Shown: positions 34,040-42,942 of the stretch, one piece after another
How the letters are laid out: every line of letters starts with the position of its first letter
Position numbering within the stretch: the stretch's first letter is position 1
From: Dehalococcoides mccartyi 195
Lineage (GTDB): Bacteria > Chloroflexota > Dehalococcoidia > Dehalococcoidales > Dehalococcoidaceae
Assembly: GCF_000011905.1 (NCBI RefSeq)
Contig: NC_002936.3
Location: forward strand, 620,001-684,000
Direction of reading: 5' to 3'
DNA length: 64,000 nucleotides
Translations under genes and position numbers: made by a program
Notes under the pieces: model-generated
What the model was told of the DNA's origin: nothing
Database searches by the model: none
Seen by the model: the letters and a program-made list of their open reading frames with translations, nothing else

Positions 34040-35836
34040 ATGCTTAAAACTCATAGCTGTGCCTTAACTCAGGAAAATATTGGCACTGAAGTTACTCTGG
34101 CAGGTTGGGTACACCGCCGCCGAGACCATGGCGGGGTTATATTTATTGACCTTCGTGACCGGGAAGGCATTGTTCAGGTGGTATTTAACCCCGAACAGTC
34201 CGCTGCCTGTCTGGATATCGGTAAAGAACTGCGGAGTGAATATGTCCTGCAGGTAAAAGGCACTGTCAGCCACCGCCCGGCCGGTACGGAAAACAGCCGT
34301 ATGCTCTCCGGTTTGGTGGAAGTGGTGGCGGAAGGTGCCAAAATCTTAAATACAGCCAAAACCCCGCCCTTTTATATTAACGAAGAGGTAGAGGTGGACG
34401 AGAGCTTAAGGCTCAAGTACCGCTATCTGGATATACGCCGCCAGGGCATGAAAAACAACCTGATTATCCGCCATAAAACTGTCAGCTTTATGAGGCAGTT
34501 TTTAAATGACCGGGGTTTTATAGAGATTGAAACCCCCATTCTGATTAAAAGCACGCCTGAGGGGGCGCGTGACTATCTGGTTCCCTCCCGCTTGTTTCCG
34601 GGGCAGTTTTTTGCCTTGCCCCAGTCTCCCCAGCAGTTAAAACAGCTGCTTATGGTGGCGGGTATGGAAAAATACTATCAGGTAGCCCGCTGTTTCCGTG
34701 ATGAAGACTTAAGGGCAGACCGCCAGCCGGAATTTACCCAGCTTGATATGGAAATGAGCTTTGTTGACGAAAATGATATGATGCAGCTCATGGAAGACCT
34801 GTTTACCGGGCTGGTAGCCAGTGTCCGCCCGGATATGAAATATAATAAAAAGTTTCCCCGTATCAGCTTTGCTGATGCTATGGAGAAATACGGCTGTGAC
34901 AAGCCTGACCTTCGCTTCGGTATGGAACTGGCAGATATTACCGATATCGGCGCTTCTTCGGCTTTCGGTGTTTTTAAAAATGTGGCTGCCCAGGGCGGAG
35001 CTATCAAAGCCATTTCCGCTCCCGGTTGCGGCGGGTACAACAAGAGCCAGCAGGAAGAACTGATAAATCTGGCTAAGAAGTACGGGGCGGCCGGTTTGGT
35101 ACCCATTTCACTGGGTGCGGAAAGCGGGGAGCTTAAAGATTTGACTATGGAAATGGTTAAATCGGTATCTGCCAAGTACCTTACTCTGGAAGAAATCAAA
35201 ACCATAGCCGAACGCAGCGGGGCTAAGCCGGGTGGCCTTATTTTGATTGTGGCCGGTGCCCGTAAAATGGTGAACAGCGTACTGGGTGAAATGAGAAACC
35301 ATCTGGCTGCAAAGCTTGATTTATGTGATAAAAATGAACTCAGTTTTGCCTTTGTGGTAGATTTCCCTCTCTTCCAGTGGGATGAGGAAGGCAAACGCTG
35401 GGATTCGGTTCATCACCCCTTTACCGCTCCGCTTGAGTCTGACCTGCCCCTTATGGATACCGACCCCGCCAGGGTAGGCAGCCGGGCTTATGACGTGGTT
35501 TGCAACGGCTATGAGATTGCCGGCGGCAGTATCAGAATCCACCAGGCAGACCTGCAGAGGAAAGTATTCCATCTGCTGGGGTATAATAACGAGCAGATAG
35601 ATGAACGCTTCGGCCACCTGCTGGAAGCTTTTGAATTCGGGGCTCCCCCCCATGGAGGTGTTGCCCCCGGTATAGACCGCTTTGTAATGCTGCTGGCAGG
35701 GGAAACTTCCATACGTGAAGTCATACCCTTCCCCAAGAATCAGGCCGCTCAGGACCTTCTGTTTGGGGCTCCGTCAGTGGTAGATGACAAGCAAATAAGG
35801 GATTTACATATCCGTATTCAAACGGAAAAAGAATAG
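34040..35836 (+). CDS. aspS: aspartyl-tRNA synthetase
   Basis: This class II synthetase charges tRNA-Asp (possibly also tRNA-Asn). The 598 residues have the N-terminal OB-fold anticodon domain, class II motif 2 FRDEDLRADRQPEFTQ near residue 217, the bacterial GAD insertion domain in the middle, and motif 3 GIDRFVMLL near 543. The ATG at 34040 has AGAAGG five bases upstream; a GTG six bases earlier is less likely. The first 74 codons are duplicated at 3028-3250, where they are fused to a stress protein gene. It heads an operon with tig and clpP. Confidence 0.96.
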   Translation: MLKTHSCALTQENIGTEVTLAGWVHRRRDHGGVIFIDLRDREGIVQVVFNPEQSAACLDIGKELRSEYVLQVKGTVSHRPAGTENSRMLSGLVEVVAEGAKILNTAKTPPFYINEEVEVDESLRLKYRYLDIRRQGMKNNLIIRHKTVSFMRQFLNDRGFIEIETPILIKSTPEGARDYLVPSRLFPGQFFALPQSPQQLKQLLMVAGMEKYYQVARCFRDEDLRADRQPEFTQLDMEMSFVDENDMMQLMEDLFTGLVASVRPDMKYNKKFPRISFADAMEKYGCDKPDLRFGMELADITDIGASSAFGVFKNVAAQGGAIKAISAPGCGGYNKSQQEELINLAKKYGAAGLVPISLGAESGELKDLTMEMVKSVSAKYLTLEEIKTIAERSGAKPGGLILIVAGARKMVNSVLGEMRNHLAAKLDLCDKNELSFAFVVDFPLFQWDEEGKRWDSVHHPFTAPLESDLPLMDTDPARVGSRAYDVVCNGYEIAGGSIRIHQADLQRKVFHLLGYNNEQIDERFGHLLEAFEFGAPPHGGVAPGIDRFVMLLAGETSIREVIPFPKNQAAQDLLFGAPSVVDDKQIRDLHIRIQTEKE

Positions 35837-35855
35837 TTTTTTAGATTGAGGTGCC

Positions 35856-37202
35856 ATGAAAGTAACAGATAAAAAGATAGAGGGCTGCCAGGCCAGCATA
35901 ACGGTAGAGATGGATCCGGCTGAAGTTGAGGCGGGTCTGTCCAAAACTTACCGCCGTCTGGTAAAAAAGGTGGAAATTCCGGGTTTCCGCAAGGGTAAAA
36001 CCCCCAGAGACGTGTTTGAAAAATACCTCGGCCGTGAAAAAATGCTGGATGAGGTAGTGGATGATATCGTCCCCGAAGCCTGCCAGCAGGCTATAAATGA
36101 TGATGAGGAAATAAAACCCTTTGCCGCCCCCAAGATAGCCATGGTCACCACCGAACCTTTTGTATTTTCCGCCCGCATACCCCTGCCTCCGGTAGTGGAA
36201 CTGGGTGATTATAAAACCATAAGAGCCGCTAAAGAAAAGGTGGAAATTACCGAAGAAAATATTGATACCGTTATAGACCAAGTACTCCACCAGAGAGCTA
36301 CCTGGGAAAAAGCGGAGCGCCCTGTTAAAATGGGTGATATGCTGCTTATGAAAGTTGAGAGTACCCTGAACGGCGAACCTTATCTGAACCGTGAGGATAT
36401 GCAGTATTCTGTCAGAGAAGAAGCTATTTATCCCGCCCCCGGTTTCGGTGAGCATCTGGTAGATATGGTAGTGGGCGAACCTAAAGAGTTTTCCATAGTT
36501 TTCCCCGAAGACCATGCCCGGGCGGAACTTGCCGGTAAGACAGCTGCTTTCAAGGTTACCATTCAGGAAATCAGGGAAGAAAAACTGCCTGAACTGAATG
36601 ATGCCTTTGCCCACGAATTAAACCCTGAATTCAATACTCTGGCTGAGCTTCGCCAGCGTATCCGGGAGAATATGCAGGAAAGACAGGATGACCAGGCTCA
36701 GGCCAAGTTTGAAGACCAGATTGTTGAAGCTTTGATAAAAATGAGTAAAATAGATTATCCGGAAGTTATGGTGGAAACAGAGCTGGACCAGATAATTGAA
36801 CAGCAGCTGCAGCGTCTGCAAAGCACTATAAAGAGCCCTGAAGAATTCCGGGCTACGCTTTCCCAGCTGAGTCCGGCAGATATGCAGCAGCGGTACCGCC
36901 CTCTGGCTGAGCAGCGGGTGGCATCTTCGCTGGCCCTGGGCAAACTGGCCACTACTGAAAATCTGATACCCAGTGACGAAGAAGTAGATGCCGAAATTGA
37001 AAGGCTTACCCAGGATTCCGGTGATAAAAAAGAAGAAGAAAAAGCTTTTTACAATAAGCCGGATACCAGAGATCGTCTTATTCAGCTCCTTACGGCCCGT
37101 AAGACCATGGCCTTTATAGATGAAATAGCCCTCCAGCCAGCTCTTGAGGCTGTTGAACCTAAATCTGATGAAGGTGAAAAAACAGAGGAGGCAGATAAAT
37201 GA
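35856..37202 (+). CDS. tig: trigger factor
   Basis: Trigger factor is the ribosome-associated chaperone that meets nascent chains. The 448-residue protein has the ribosome-binding signature [15 protein letters not shown] at about 43-57, a PPIase-like middle domain (about 150-240), and a long helical C-terminal chaperone domain. The acidic, lysine-rich tail is typical. It overlaps clpP by four bases (ATGA), and tig-clpP is a widely conserved pairing. Confidence 0.95.
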   Translation: MKVTDKKIEGCQASITVEMDPAEVEAGLSKTYRRLVKKVEIPGFRKGKTPRDVFEKYLGREKMLDEVVDDIVPEACQQAINDDEEIKPFAAPKIAMVTTEPFVFSARIPLPPVVELGDYKTIRAAKEKVEITEENIDTVIDQVLHQRATWEKAERPVKMGDMLLMKVESTLNGEPYLNREDMQYSVREEAIYPAPGFGEHLVDMVVGEPKEFSIVFPEDHARAELAGKTAAFKVTIQEIREEKLPELNDAFAHELNPEFNTLAELRQRIRENMQERQDDQAQAKFEDQIVEALIKMSKIDYPEVMVETELDQIIEQQLQRLQSTIKSPEEFRATLSQLSPADMQQRYRPLAEQRVASSLALGKLATTENLIPSDEEVDAEIERLTQDSGDKKEEEKAFYNKPDTRDRLIQLLTARKTMAFIDEIALQPALEAVEPKSDEGEKTEEADK

Positions 37203-37801
37203 TAAGCCCTGAAAACGTAGTACCTATGGTTATTGAAAGCAGCGCCAGAGGCGAACGCGCCTTTGACATTTATTCTCTGCTGCTAAAGGAAAGGATTATC
37301 TTTCTGGGTTCGCAAATAAATGACCAGGTAGCCAATCTGGTTATTGCCCAGCTATTGTTTCTTGACCGTGAAGACCCTGACAAGGACATAAGCCTTTATA
37401 TTCACAGCCCCGGCGGCGTAATATCTGCCGGCCTTGCCATGTATGATACCATGCAGCTTATCCGGCCCAAAGTGTCCACCATTTGCGTGGGTGTGGCGGC
37501 TTCCATGGCTACAGTTTTGCTGTGTGCCGGTGCTAAGGGGAAACGCTATGCTCTGCCCAATGCCACCATCCATATGCATCAGGCTATGGGGGGTGCTCAG
37601 GGACAGGCCTCAGATATTGAAATTGCCGCCCGTGAGATTATGCGCCAGCAGGATATCCTCAGGAATATCCTGGTAAAACACACTGGCCAGCCTATGGAAA
37701 AAATTATCCATGACAGTGACCGTGATTATTACCTGAATGCCCAGCAGGCTGTGGAATACGGCCTGATAGATGAGATTTTGCAGAAACCCGAAAACAAATA
37801 G
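37199..37801 (+). CDS. clpP: ATP-dependent Clp protease proteolytic subunit
   Basis: ClpP forms the tetradecameric protease chamber used with Clp ATPases. The 200-residue protein has the catalytic serine in GVAASMA (Ser102), histidine in IHMHQAMGG (His127) and an aspartate near 172. It follows tig with a four-base overlap and is closed by a terminator at 37829-37866. No clpX is adjacent. Confidence 0.97.
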   Translation: MISPENVVPMVIESSARGERAFDIYSLLLKERIIFLGSQINDQVANLVIAQLLFLDREDPDKDISLYIHSPGGVISAGLAMYDTMQLIRPKVSTICVGVAASMATVLLCAGAKGKRYALPNATIHMHQAMGGAQGQASDIEIAAREIMRQQDILRNILVKHTGQPMEKIIHDSDRDYYLNAQQAVEYGLIDEILQKPENK

Positions 37802-37828
37802 TTAATAACCGGTTGTTTCGTATCTAAA

Positions 37829-37866
37829 AGAAAAACGCCCCTTCGTAACAGAGGGGGCGTTTTTCT
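37829..37866. terminator. Terminator between clpP and the PfkB-family gene
   Basis: The stem AAAAACGCCCCTTC/GAGGGGGCGTTTTT has a six-base loop and T-rich ends on both strands, so it can serve both converging operons. Confidence 0.9.
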
Positions 37867-37883
37867 TTCAGCCAGATAATGAA

Positions 37884-38870
37884 TCAGCTGGTAAAATAGT
37901 GCATACCAAAGCGCTCCTTCAGCGCCTCAAGGTCAGGCAGGCCTGAGCGGGCACCCAGCTTGCCTATACAGAAACGGGCAGAAATATCCCCCAGCAAACC
38001 GCATTCTTCAATAGGCTTTTCTTCCATAAGCCCGAACAGGAAACCTGTAGTAAACGCATCTGCCGCGCCGATTGTATCCACTACTGTGCGGATATCTTTC
38101 CTGAGGCTGACGGTTGACTCCATATGGCATTCGTGGTCTTTGTCCCGTATGTAAGTCTGCAGGGTTATTTTGCCTTTTCGCTGGAAGCGGCGGCTCTCAC
38201 CCAAAGTCACTACCACGTGTTCACACCCGCTGCGGATACACATATCTGTCGCCCGCTGATAGTTTTTCTGGGTCATTTTTTCTATATCCTGCTGGTTGGT
38301 AAAAAGGGCATTGGTGCGGGAAAGTATGGGGGCAAGCTTTTTAATCCCCTGGGCGGCAAAAAGAGACCCCGGTGAGAAACTGAAAAGTATATCCGGTGCC
38401 AGCCGTTCCGCTATTTCATGGCACAGGGCAAACTCATTCTGGTTAAAAAAGGTGGACATATGCACCAGCTTGGCCTGGCTTAGGTATTCCAGATTTACAT
38501 CAGAAAGGTCAAGGTAGTTATTGGCGCCGGGATTGACGTAAGTTGAGCGGCGTCCTGAAGATTCGCTAAGCGAAACCACAGAGCCGGTTTGGGCTTCATT
38601 TTTTACTAACAGGTAACGGTTATCTATACCCGCATTTTCAAAATCACTAATCAGCAGATTGCCGTCAGGGTCATTTCCCACGGCCCCTATGAAGCCGCAT
38701 TTTAATCCCAGACGGGATAACCCGTGTATGGTATTGGCACCCGAACCGCCGGGAAACGAGGCAGATTCAGTAACCACGCATTCTCCGTCATGGAGTATCT
38801 GTTCCACAGTGTATATATGGTCCACATGCACCGCCCCCAGGCCGATAGCCTCAAGACGATAAGCAGTCAT
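37884..38870 (-). CDS. PfkB-family sugar/nucleoside kinase
   Basis: The 328-residue protein belongs to the ribokinase/PfkB family. It shows the N-terminal substrate-binding glycine pair in SFPGGSGANTIHGLSRLG and the C-terminal catalytic motif DTIGAADAFTTGFLFGL with the base aspartate. The substrate is not predictable. It is cotranscribed with a formyltransferase-like gene one base away and a PHP-domain gene. Confidence 0.85.
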   Translation of the reverse strand: MTAYRLEAIGLGAVHVDHIYTVEQILHDGECVVTESASFPGGSGANTIHGLSRLGLKCGFIGAVGNDPDGNLLISDFENAGIDNRYLLVKNEAQTGSVVSLSESSGRRSTYVNPGANNYLDLSDVNLEYLSQAKLVHMSTFFNQNEFALCHEIAERLAPDILFSFSPGSLFAAQGIKKLAPILSRTNALFTNQQDIEKMTQKNYQRATDMCIRSGCEHVVVTLGESRRFQRKGKITLQTYIRDKDHECHMESTVSLRKDIRTVVDTIGAADAFTTGFLFGLMEEKPIEECGLLGDISARFCIGKLGARSGLPDLEALKERFGMHYFTS

Positions 38871-38871
38871 A

Positions 38872-39693
38872 TCATTCTCTCCCCTGAATTATGCGGTCAA
38901 TTTCGCTGCTCAGGTCGTATCCCGCTATGGCCTGGCCGCGGTTATCCGTAATTTGTCCCTTGCATATATTAACCCGCTCTTCGCTTATGGCTTTTATACT
39001 GCGGACTATAAGCGGCAGTTCACGGATAGTGCCCTGATGGCGGATAGCTTTGAAGAGGGCATTTTCTTCCCCTTCTTCCGCTTTTATTTCAGCTGCCGTC
39101 CGCCCTGAAATACTATCCCACAGCGGTTTGAAGGCCTCTGCCTGAATAGAAAAGCGGCAATAGCTGACCACTGGCCCTCTGTCCAGTTCAGGTGTTACCA
39201 AATGTATCATAGCCCCGGTCTCGGCAGCCTTTTGCTGGATAAGCTCCCAGATGACCTCTTTCCAGGTGCCTTTTGGTCCCCAGGGGGTGGCGGGGTGCAG
39301 ATTGATGATGTTATACCGGCTGCACATTTCCGGCCCCATTATCAGCATATAGCCGGCCAGTACGCATAACTGGGGATTATACGGCCTAAGGCGTTTTAAG
39401 ACTTCGCTGTCATAGTCCAGTCTCCACTGGGGCAGGCTGCCGCCGGGAGTTTCGTCACTGCCGTTTACCTTGGCCTTATATTTCTGGTAGGAAAAGGTAA
39501 TAAGCGGTATATTATGGCTTTTTACCAGTTCAAAAAAAGCGTCTGTTTCGGCTGATTCGCCGGGGTCGCGGCTGCAAAAGACAAAACTTATTTTGGCTTT
39601 AAGCTCTCCCGTTTGGATGCTGTCCAGTACGGCAGTCAGCAGATTGCGTGACCCCTTGCCTCTGGCGGTTGAAAACCAGCCCAGTTCAAACAT
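38872..39693 (-). CDS. formyltransferase-fold protein (PurN-like)
   Basis: The 273-residue protein has a formyltransferase core: NIINLHPATPWGPKGTW, ETGAMIHLVTPELDRGPVV and the GYMLIMGPEM segment resemble glycinamide ribonucleotide formyltransferase. It is longer than PurN (~190-215) and the N-terminal loop differs (FSTARGKGSRNLL), so a different acceptor is possible. The histidine and aspartate of the catalytic region are present. It lies between PfkB and PHP genes, a context unlike a purine operon. Confidence 0.7.
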   Translation of the reverse strand: MFELGWFSTARGKGSRNLLTAVLDSIQTGELKAKISFVFCSRDPGESAETDAFFELVKSHNIPLITFSYQKYKAKVNGSDETPGGSLPQWRLDYDSEVLKRLRPYNPQLCVLAGYMLIMGPEMCSRYNIINLHPATPWGPKGTWKEVIWELIQQKAAETGAMIHLVTPELDRGPVVSYCRFSIQAEAFKPLWDSISGRTAAEIKAEEGEENALFKAIRHQGTIRELPLIVRSIKAISEERVNICKGQITDNRGQAIAGYDLSSEIDRIIQGRE

Positions 39694-39695
39694 GC

Positions 39696-40355
39696 TTATT
39701 TCTCCGGTTTGATATATTTGGAAAGTTTGCGAATCAGCGCCCGTATCCGTACCATGCGGTTCTGGCGGCCGGTTATCCGCCCCTGCCTGAGGGCGGCTAT
39801 AAATTCTTTGGGGGTATTGAAATCAGGCATGGTAACGTAGGTAGTGCCTATTTCGGGCAGGGTATGGGAATCTGTGCCGGCACTTGTGGGCAGGTCATAC
39901 TGTTTGGCCAGTTTGCGGGCTTTTTTAAGGCTTCCGTTCAGCAGGGTGCGGGAGTTAAATACCTCCAGCACGTCTATTTTCCCTTCGGAAGCCAGCCTTT
40001 CCAGTTCCGAATCTATCAGAGCCGAACCCCTTAGCTTGTCATAAGGGTGGGGAATGCAGACCAGAGCGCCCTGGGCTTTTATCCGGGATACACATTCGTC
40101 TACTGATATTCCGCTGGGTATGCTCTCCTTGAGAAACATACCCATAATCTCTCCGTGGGGGGTAAGCACTTCCTCAGAGACTATTATTTTGATGGGGCTG
40201 TTTTTAGCCAGCATTAAAGCTCCCTCGGCTGTGCCGTGGTCACACACAGAAATGCAGTTTATGCCTTTTTCAAGACACCTCTTTATCAAATCTTCGGGTT
40301 TGGTATTTGAGTCCATAGAATAATTGGTATGGACGTGTAAATCAGCTTTTAACAT
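39696..40355 (-). CDS. PHP-domain metal-dependent phosphoesterase
   Basis: The 219-residue protein has the PHP motifs: LHVHTNYSMDS at about 6-16, a second His in VCDHGTAEG, a EEVLTPHGEIMG block, IPHPYD and GTDSHTLPEIG. These bind two or three metals for phosphate ester hydrolysis. Single-domain members include RNase AM/TrpH-like enzymes that degrade short RNAs or dephosphorylate nucleotides; assignment here is family-level only. Confidence 0.82.
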   Translation of the reverse strand: MLKADLHVHTNYSMDSNTKPEDLIKRCLEKGINCISVCDHGTAEGALMLAKNSPIKIIVSEEVLTPHGEIMGMFLKESIPSGISVDECVSRIKAQGALVCIPHPYDKLRGSALIDSELERLASEGKIDVLEVFNSRTLLNGSLKKARKLAKQYDLPTSAGTDSHTLPEIGTTYVTMPDFNTPKEFIAALRQGRITGRQNRMVRIRALIRKLSKYIKPEK

Positions 40356-40357
40356 TA

Positions 40358-40918
40358 CTAATTGGTTGCCTTTCCCAGATATTGGCCGCTGCGGGTGTCT
40401 ACCCTGATTAGGTCTTCGTTATTTATAAATAAGGGCACCTGTACCACCAGTCCCGTTTCCAAAGTAGCCGGTTTGGTAGTGGTGGCGGCGGTGTCACCCT
40501 TAAAACCCGGTTCGGTATGGGCAATTTTCAGGTTAACCGATGCCGGCAGCTCAACCCCGATGGCTTCTTCCTGAAAGGTCATTACCCTGACACTGCCGTT
40601 TTCCAGCAGGTAGTTGACAGCGTCACCCAAGACACTTTTATTTAGAGCTATCTGCTCAAAAGTTTTATCATCCATAAAATGGTAAACGTTTTCGTCATTA
40701 TATAAAAATTGCATATGGCGGTATTCCAGATTTACCAGATTGAACTTTTCGTCTGACTGAAAGGTTTGTTCCATAGTATGCCCGTCCCGTATGTCTTTGA
40801 GTTTCAGACGGAGCAGGGCAGTGTGTTTCATCTTGACATGTTGGATATCCATGACCTGAAACAGGCCGTTTTCCTGTTGGATGATGCAGCTTTTCTTTAA
40901 TTCGTTTCCAGTGGCCAT
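40358..40918 (-). CDS. efp: elongation factor P
   Basis: EF-P relieves ribosome stalling at proline runs. The 186-residue protein has three beta-barrel domains; the C-terminal signature GLVVQVPLFINNEDLIRVDTRSG-type block is clear. The domain I loop is unusual: the normal PGKG tip after HVK is replaced, reading HVKMKHTALLR, one residue shorter than the typical loop, with a lysine still near the tip. No epmA/epmB gene is adjacent. It is next to the Xaa-Pro peptidase gene, a common pairing. Confidence 0.92.
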   Translation of the reverse strand: MATGNELKKSCIIQQENGLFQVMDIQHVKMKHTALLRLKLKDIRDGHTMEQTFQSDEKFNLVNLEYRHMQFLYNDENVYHFMDDKTFEQIALNKSVLGDAVNYLLENGSVRVMTFQEEAIGVELPASVNLKIAHTEPGFKGDTAATTTKPATLETGLVVQVPLFINNEDLIRVDTRSGQYLGKATN

Positions 40919-40933
40919 ATAAACCTTTCTTCT

Positions 40934-42022
40934 TTAAATATAGGGGTTTTGTTTATCTGATTTTGAGAGCAATTCTATTTTACCATTTTTAAGGGTGCAG
41001 GTATCTTCTATACGGATGCCTCCCCAGCCCGGCAGGTATATGCCCGGCTCTATGCTGAAAACCATTCCGTCTTCAAGTATATCCGTACTTCTGGGGCTGA
41101 GGCGGGGTGCTTCATGCACCTCCAGTCCCACCCCGTGTCCCAGACTATGCCCGAAATTGGCACCGTAGCCGGCTTTTTCAATAACATCTCTGGCTATAGT
41201 ATCAGCCTCCTGTCCGGTCATTCCGGAGGTGATTTGGTCTATGGCTTTTTGCTGGGCGGCCAGAACTATATCATATATTTTCTTAAATTGGCTATCCGCT
41301 TTCCCCTGTAATACAGTTCTGGTCATGTCACTGGCGTACCAGTTTACTTTTGCCCCGTAGTCCATGAGCAGGGGCTGTCCGTAAACCACAGCGGCCGGGC
41401 GGGTTCGGGCATGGGGCAGGGCGGAGTTTGCCCCGGTAGCGGCAATAACCTCAAACGGCATAGACTGGCTGCCGTGGTTTCGCATAAATTTCTCAAGTTC
41501 CCAGGCCAGTTGCTGTTCGGTTATACCCGGTTTTAGCAGGGAGGGCAGGGCGGAGAAAGCGGCATCACCAATGGCGGCGGCCTGTTTGATAGCGTCTATT
41601 TCTTTTTCAGATTTTATCTGCCGCAGTTTGCCTGCCAAGTCTGCTGTTTCTGTAAGTAAAATATCTAAACCGCCTTTGCTGAGTGCGGTCTTTAGTTTGC
41701 TGTATTCTTCAAAAGTAATATAGAAAGATTCAAAACCCAGACGGCGGATATGTTCGGAGCTTAACAGTTCGGGCAGCCAGCGGGACATTCCGTTAGTAAC
41801 TTTACATAAGGTATATTCAGGGGATTCATTTTCCGCTTGCTCGTAGTAACGAAAATCCACCGCAATAAAGGCATGTGTCTGGGTGATAAGCAGATGGCCT
41901 TCGCCGCCGGTAAAGCCGGACAGATAAAAAATATTTTCAGGTTTGGACACCAACAGGCCATCCAGCTCATTTTCGGCCATAAGCTTTCGCAGGAGTGCAA
42001 GCCGGGTGTTTAACTGTTTCAT
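40934..42022 (-). CDS. pepP: Xaa-Pro aminopeptidase (M24 family)
   Basis: The 362-residue protein has an N-terminal creatinase-like domain and a C-terminal pita-bread metallopeptidase domain. Metal ligands appear in LLMDYGAKVNWYASDMTRT, GHSLGHGVGLEVHEAPRL, VFSIEPGIYLPGWGGIRIED. It removes N-terminal residues preceding proline. It lies between efp and the recombinase gene, overlapping the latter by four bases. PepP versus PepQ-type prolidase cannot be settled from sequence alone. Confidence 0.88.
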   Translation of the reverse strand: MKQLNTRLALLRKLMAENELDGLLVSKPENIFYLSGFTGGEGHLLITQTHAFIAVDFRYYEQAENESPEYTLCKVTNGMSRWLPELLSSEHIRRLGFESFYITFEEYSKLKTALSKGGLDILLTETADLAGKLRQIKSEKEIDAIKQAAAIGDAAFSALPSLLKPGITEQQLAWELEKFMRNHGSQSMPFEVIAATGANSALPHARTRPAAVVYGQPLLMDYGAKVNWYASDMTRTVLQGKADSQFKKIYDIVLAAQQKAIDQITSGMTGQEADTIARDVIEKAGYGANFGHSLGHGVGLEVHEAPRLSPRSTDILEDGMVFSIEPGIYLPGWGGIRIEDTCTLKNGKIELLSKSDKQNPYI

Positions 42023-42942
42023 TCGTCTTCACTCCCCGAAATATCATTCTGCGGTTTGGCCAGCGGGTGGCTGGACATATAGACTTTGCGGGCTTGGCTT
42101 TTGGTAACATGGGTATATATCTGGGTAGTAGAAAGGTTTGAGTGGCCGAGTAGCTCCTGTACTACCCTTAAGTCTGCCCCGCCGTCCAGCAGGTGAGTGG
42201 CAAAGGTATGGCGCAGCATGTGGGGGTGTACGTGTTTTTCAATACCGGCTTGGTGTGCCAATTTATCCAGCCTTTCCTGAAAACTGCGGGCACTCAGTCT
42301 GCCGCCGTTTGGATTAAGGAATAAAGCCGGAGTATTCCGCTTGCCTTTCAGCAAAGGTCTGCCCAGGTTTAGATAGGTTTGGATTGACTGGATTGCAGGC
42401 AGACCCATCAGAACTATGCGTTCTTTAGACCCTTTGCCCCAGACCCGTATCTGGTGGGAGTGCAAATCCAGGTTTTCTATATCCAGTTTGACCAGCTCAC
42501 TCACCCGCAGGCCGCTGGCATAAAGCAGCTCCATAAATGCTTTGTCCCGCAAACCCTGGGGGGTGGAGGAATCAGGTATCCGCAGCAGTTTATTAACTTC
42601 AGCGGTAGTCAGAAACTCCGGCAGGCGTTTATCCAGACGGGGGCTGGAGGCATTTAGGGTGGGGTTTTTCTGAATAAGACCTTCCCGCATAAGGTAACGG
42701 TAAAAAGAACGTACAGCTGAAAGTTTACGGGCGATACTGCCCTTAACAATCCCTTTTTCTATCAGGCTGGACATATAATCCCGCAAAATATAGCGGTCTA
42801 CCTTGTCAAAAGAACTCACTTTTTTTTCAATCAGGTAGTTAACAAACCCAATCAAATCTGTGCGGTAGTTTCTAAGGGTATAAGCCGAAACATTTTTTTC
42901 TACCGTCAGATATTCAAGGTATTTGTTAAAATTCTCCTGCAT
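42019..42942 (-). CDS. xerC: XerC/XerD tyrosine recombinase
   Basis: The 307-residue protein has an N-terminal SAM-like domain and a C-terminal catalytic domain with the arginine in SGLRVSELVKL, HMLRHTFATHLL and LGHSNLSTTQIYTHV, ending with the nucleophilic tyrosine. The probable role is resolution of chromosome dimers at dif. The neighbourhood dprA-topA-xer is conserved in many bacteria, so I do not treat it as a phage integrase. The XerC or XerD label is uncertain. Confidence 0.88.
   Translation of the reverse strand: MQENFNKYLEYLTVEKNVSAYTLRNYRTDLIGFVNYLIEKKVSSFDKVDRYILRDYMSSLIEKGIVKGSIARKLSAVRSFYRYLMREGLIQKNPTLNASSPRLDKRLPEFLTTAEVNKLLRIPDSSTPQGLRDKAFMELLYASGLRVSELVKLDIENLDLHSHQIRVWGKGSKERIVLMGLPAIQSIQTYLNLGRPLLKGKRNTPALFLNPNGGRLSARSFQERLDKLAHQAGIEKHVHPHMLRHTFATHLLDGGADLRVVQELLGHSNLSTTQIYTHVTKSQARKVYMSSHPLAKPQNDISGSEDE

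Larger units (their letters stand above)
31013..34262. repeat. 3' end of second unit of the tandem duplication
   Basis: This is the second copy of bases 1-3250. It includes the start of acsV, all of fhs, the divergent iron-sulfur protein gene, the small hypothetical gene and the first 74 codons of aspS. Here aspS continues into its full-length form, so this end of unit 2 keeps the ancestral context. The complete unit 2 would run from 3251 to 34262. Confidence 0.95.

Noticed and set aside
34678-35394. 238-codon minus-strand frame inside aspS
   Set aside because: It is serine-rich antisense translation of a well-supported synthetase gene; no family resemblance or start signals.
35841-36614. 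257-codon minus-strand frame inside tig
   Set aside because: It lies opposite trigger factor codons and is rich in Phe, Gly and Tyr, as expected for the complement of Lys/Glu/Pro-rich sequence.
42019-42942. Tyrosine recombinase as a sign of a phage or integrative element
   Set aside because: The dprA-topA-xer neighbourhood is housekeeping, and no att repeats, phage genes or tRNA-borne insertion are seen around it.
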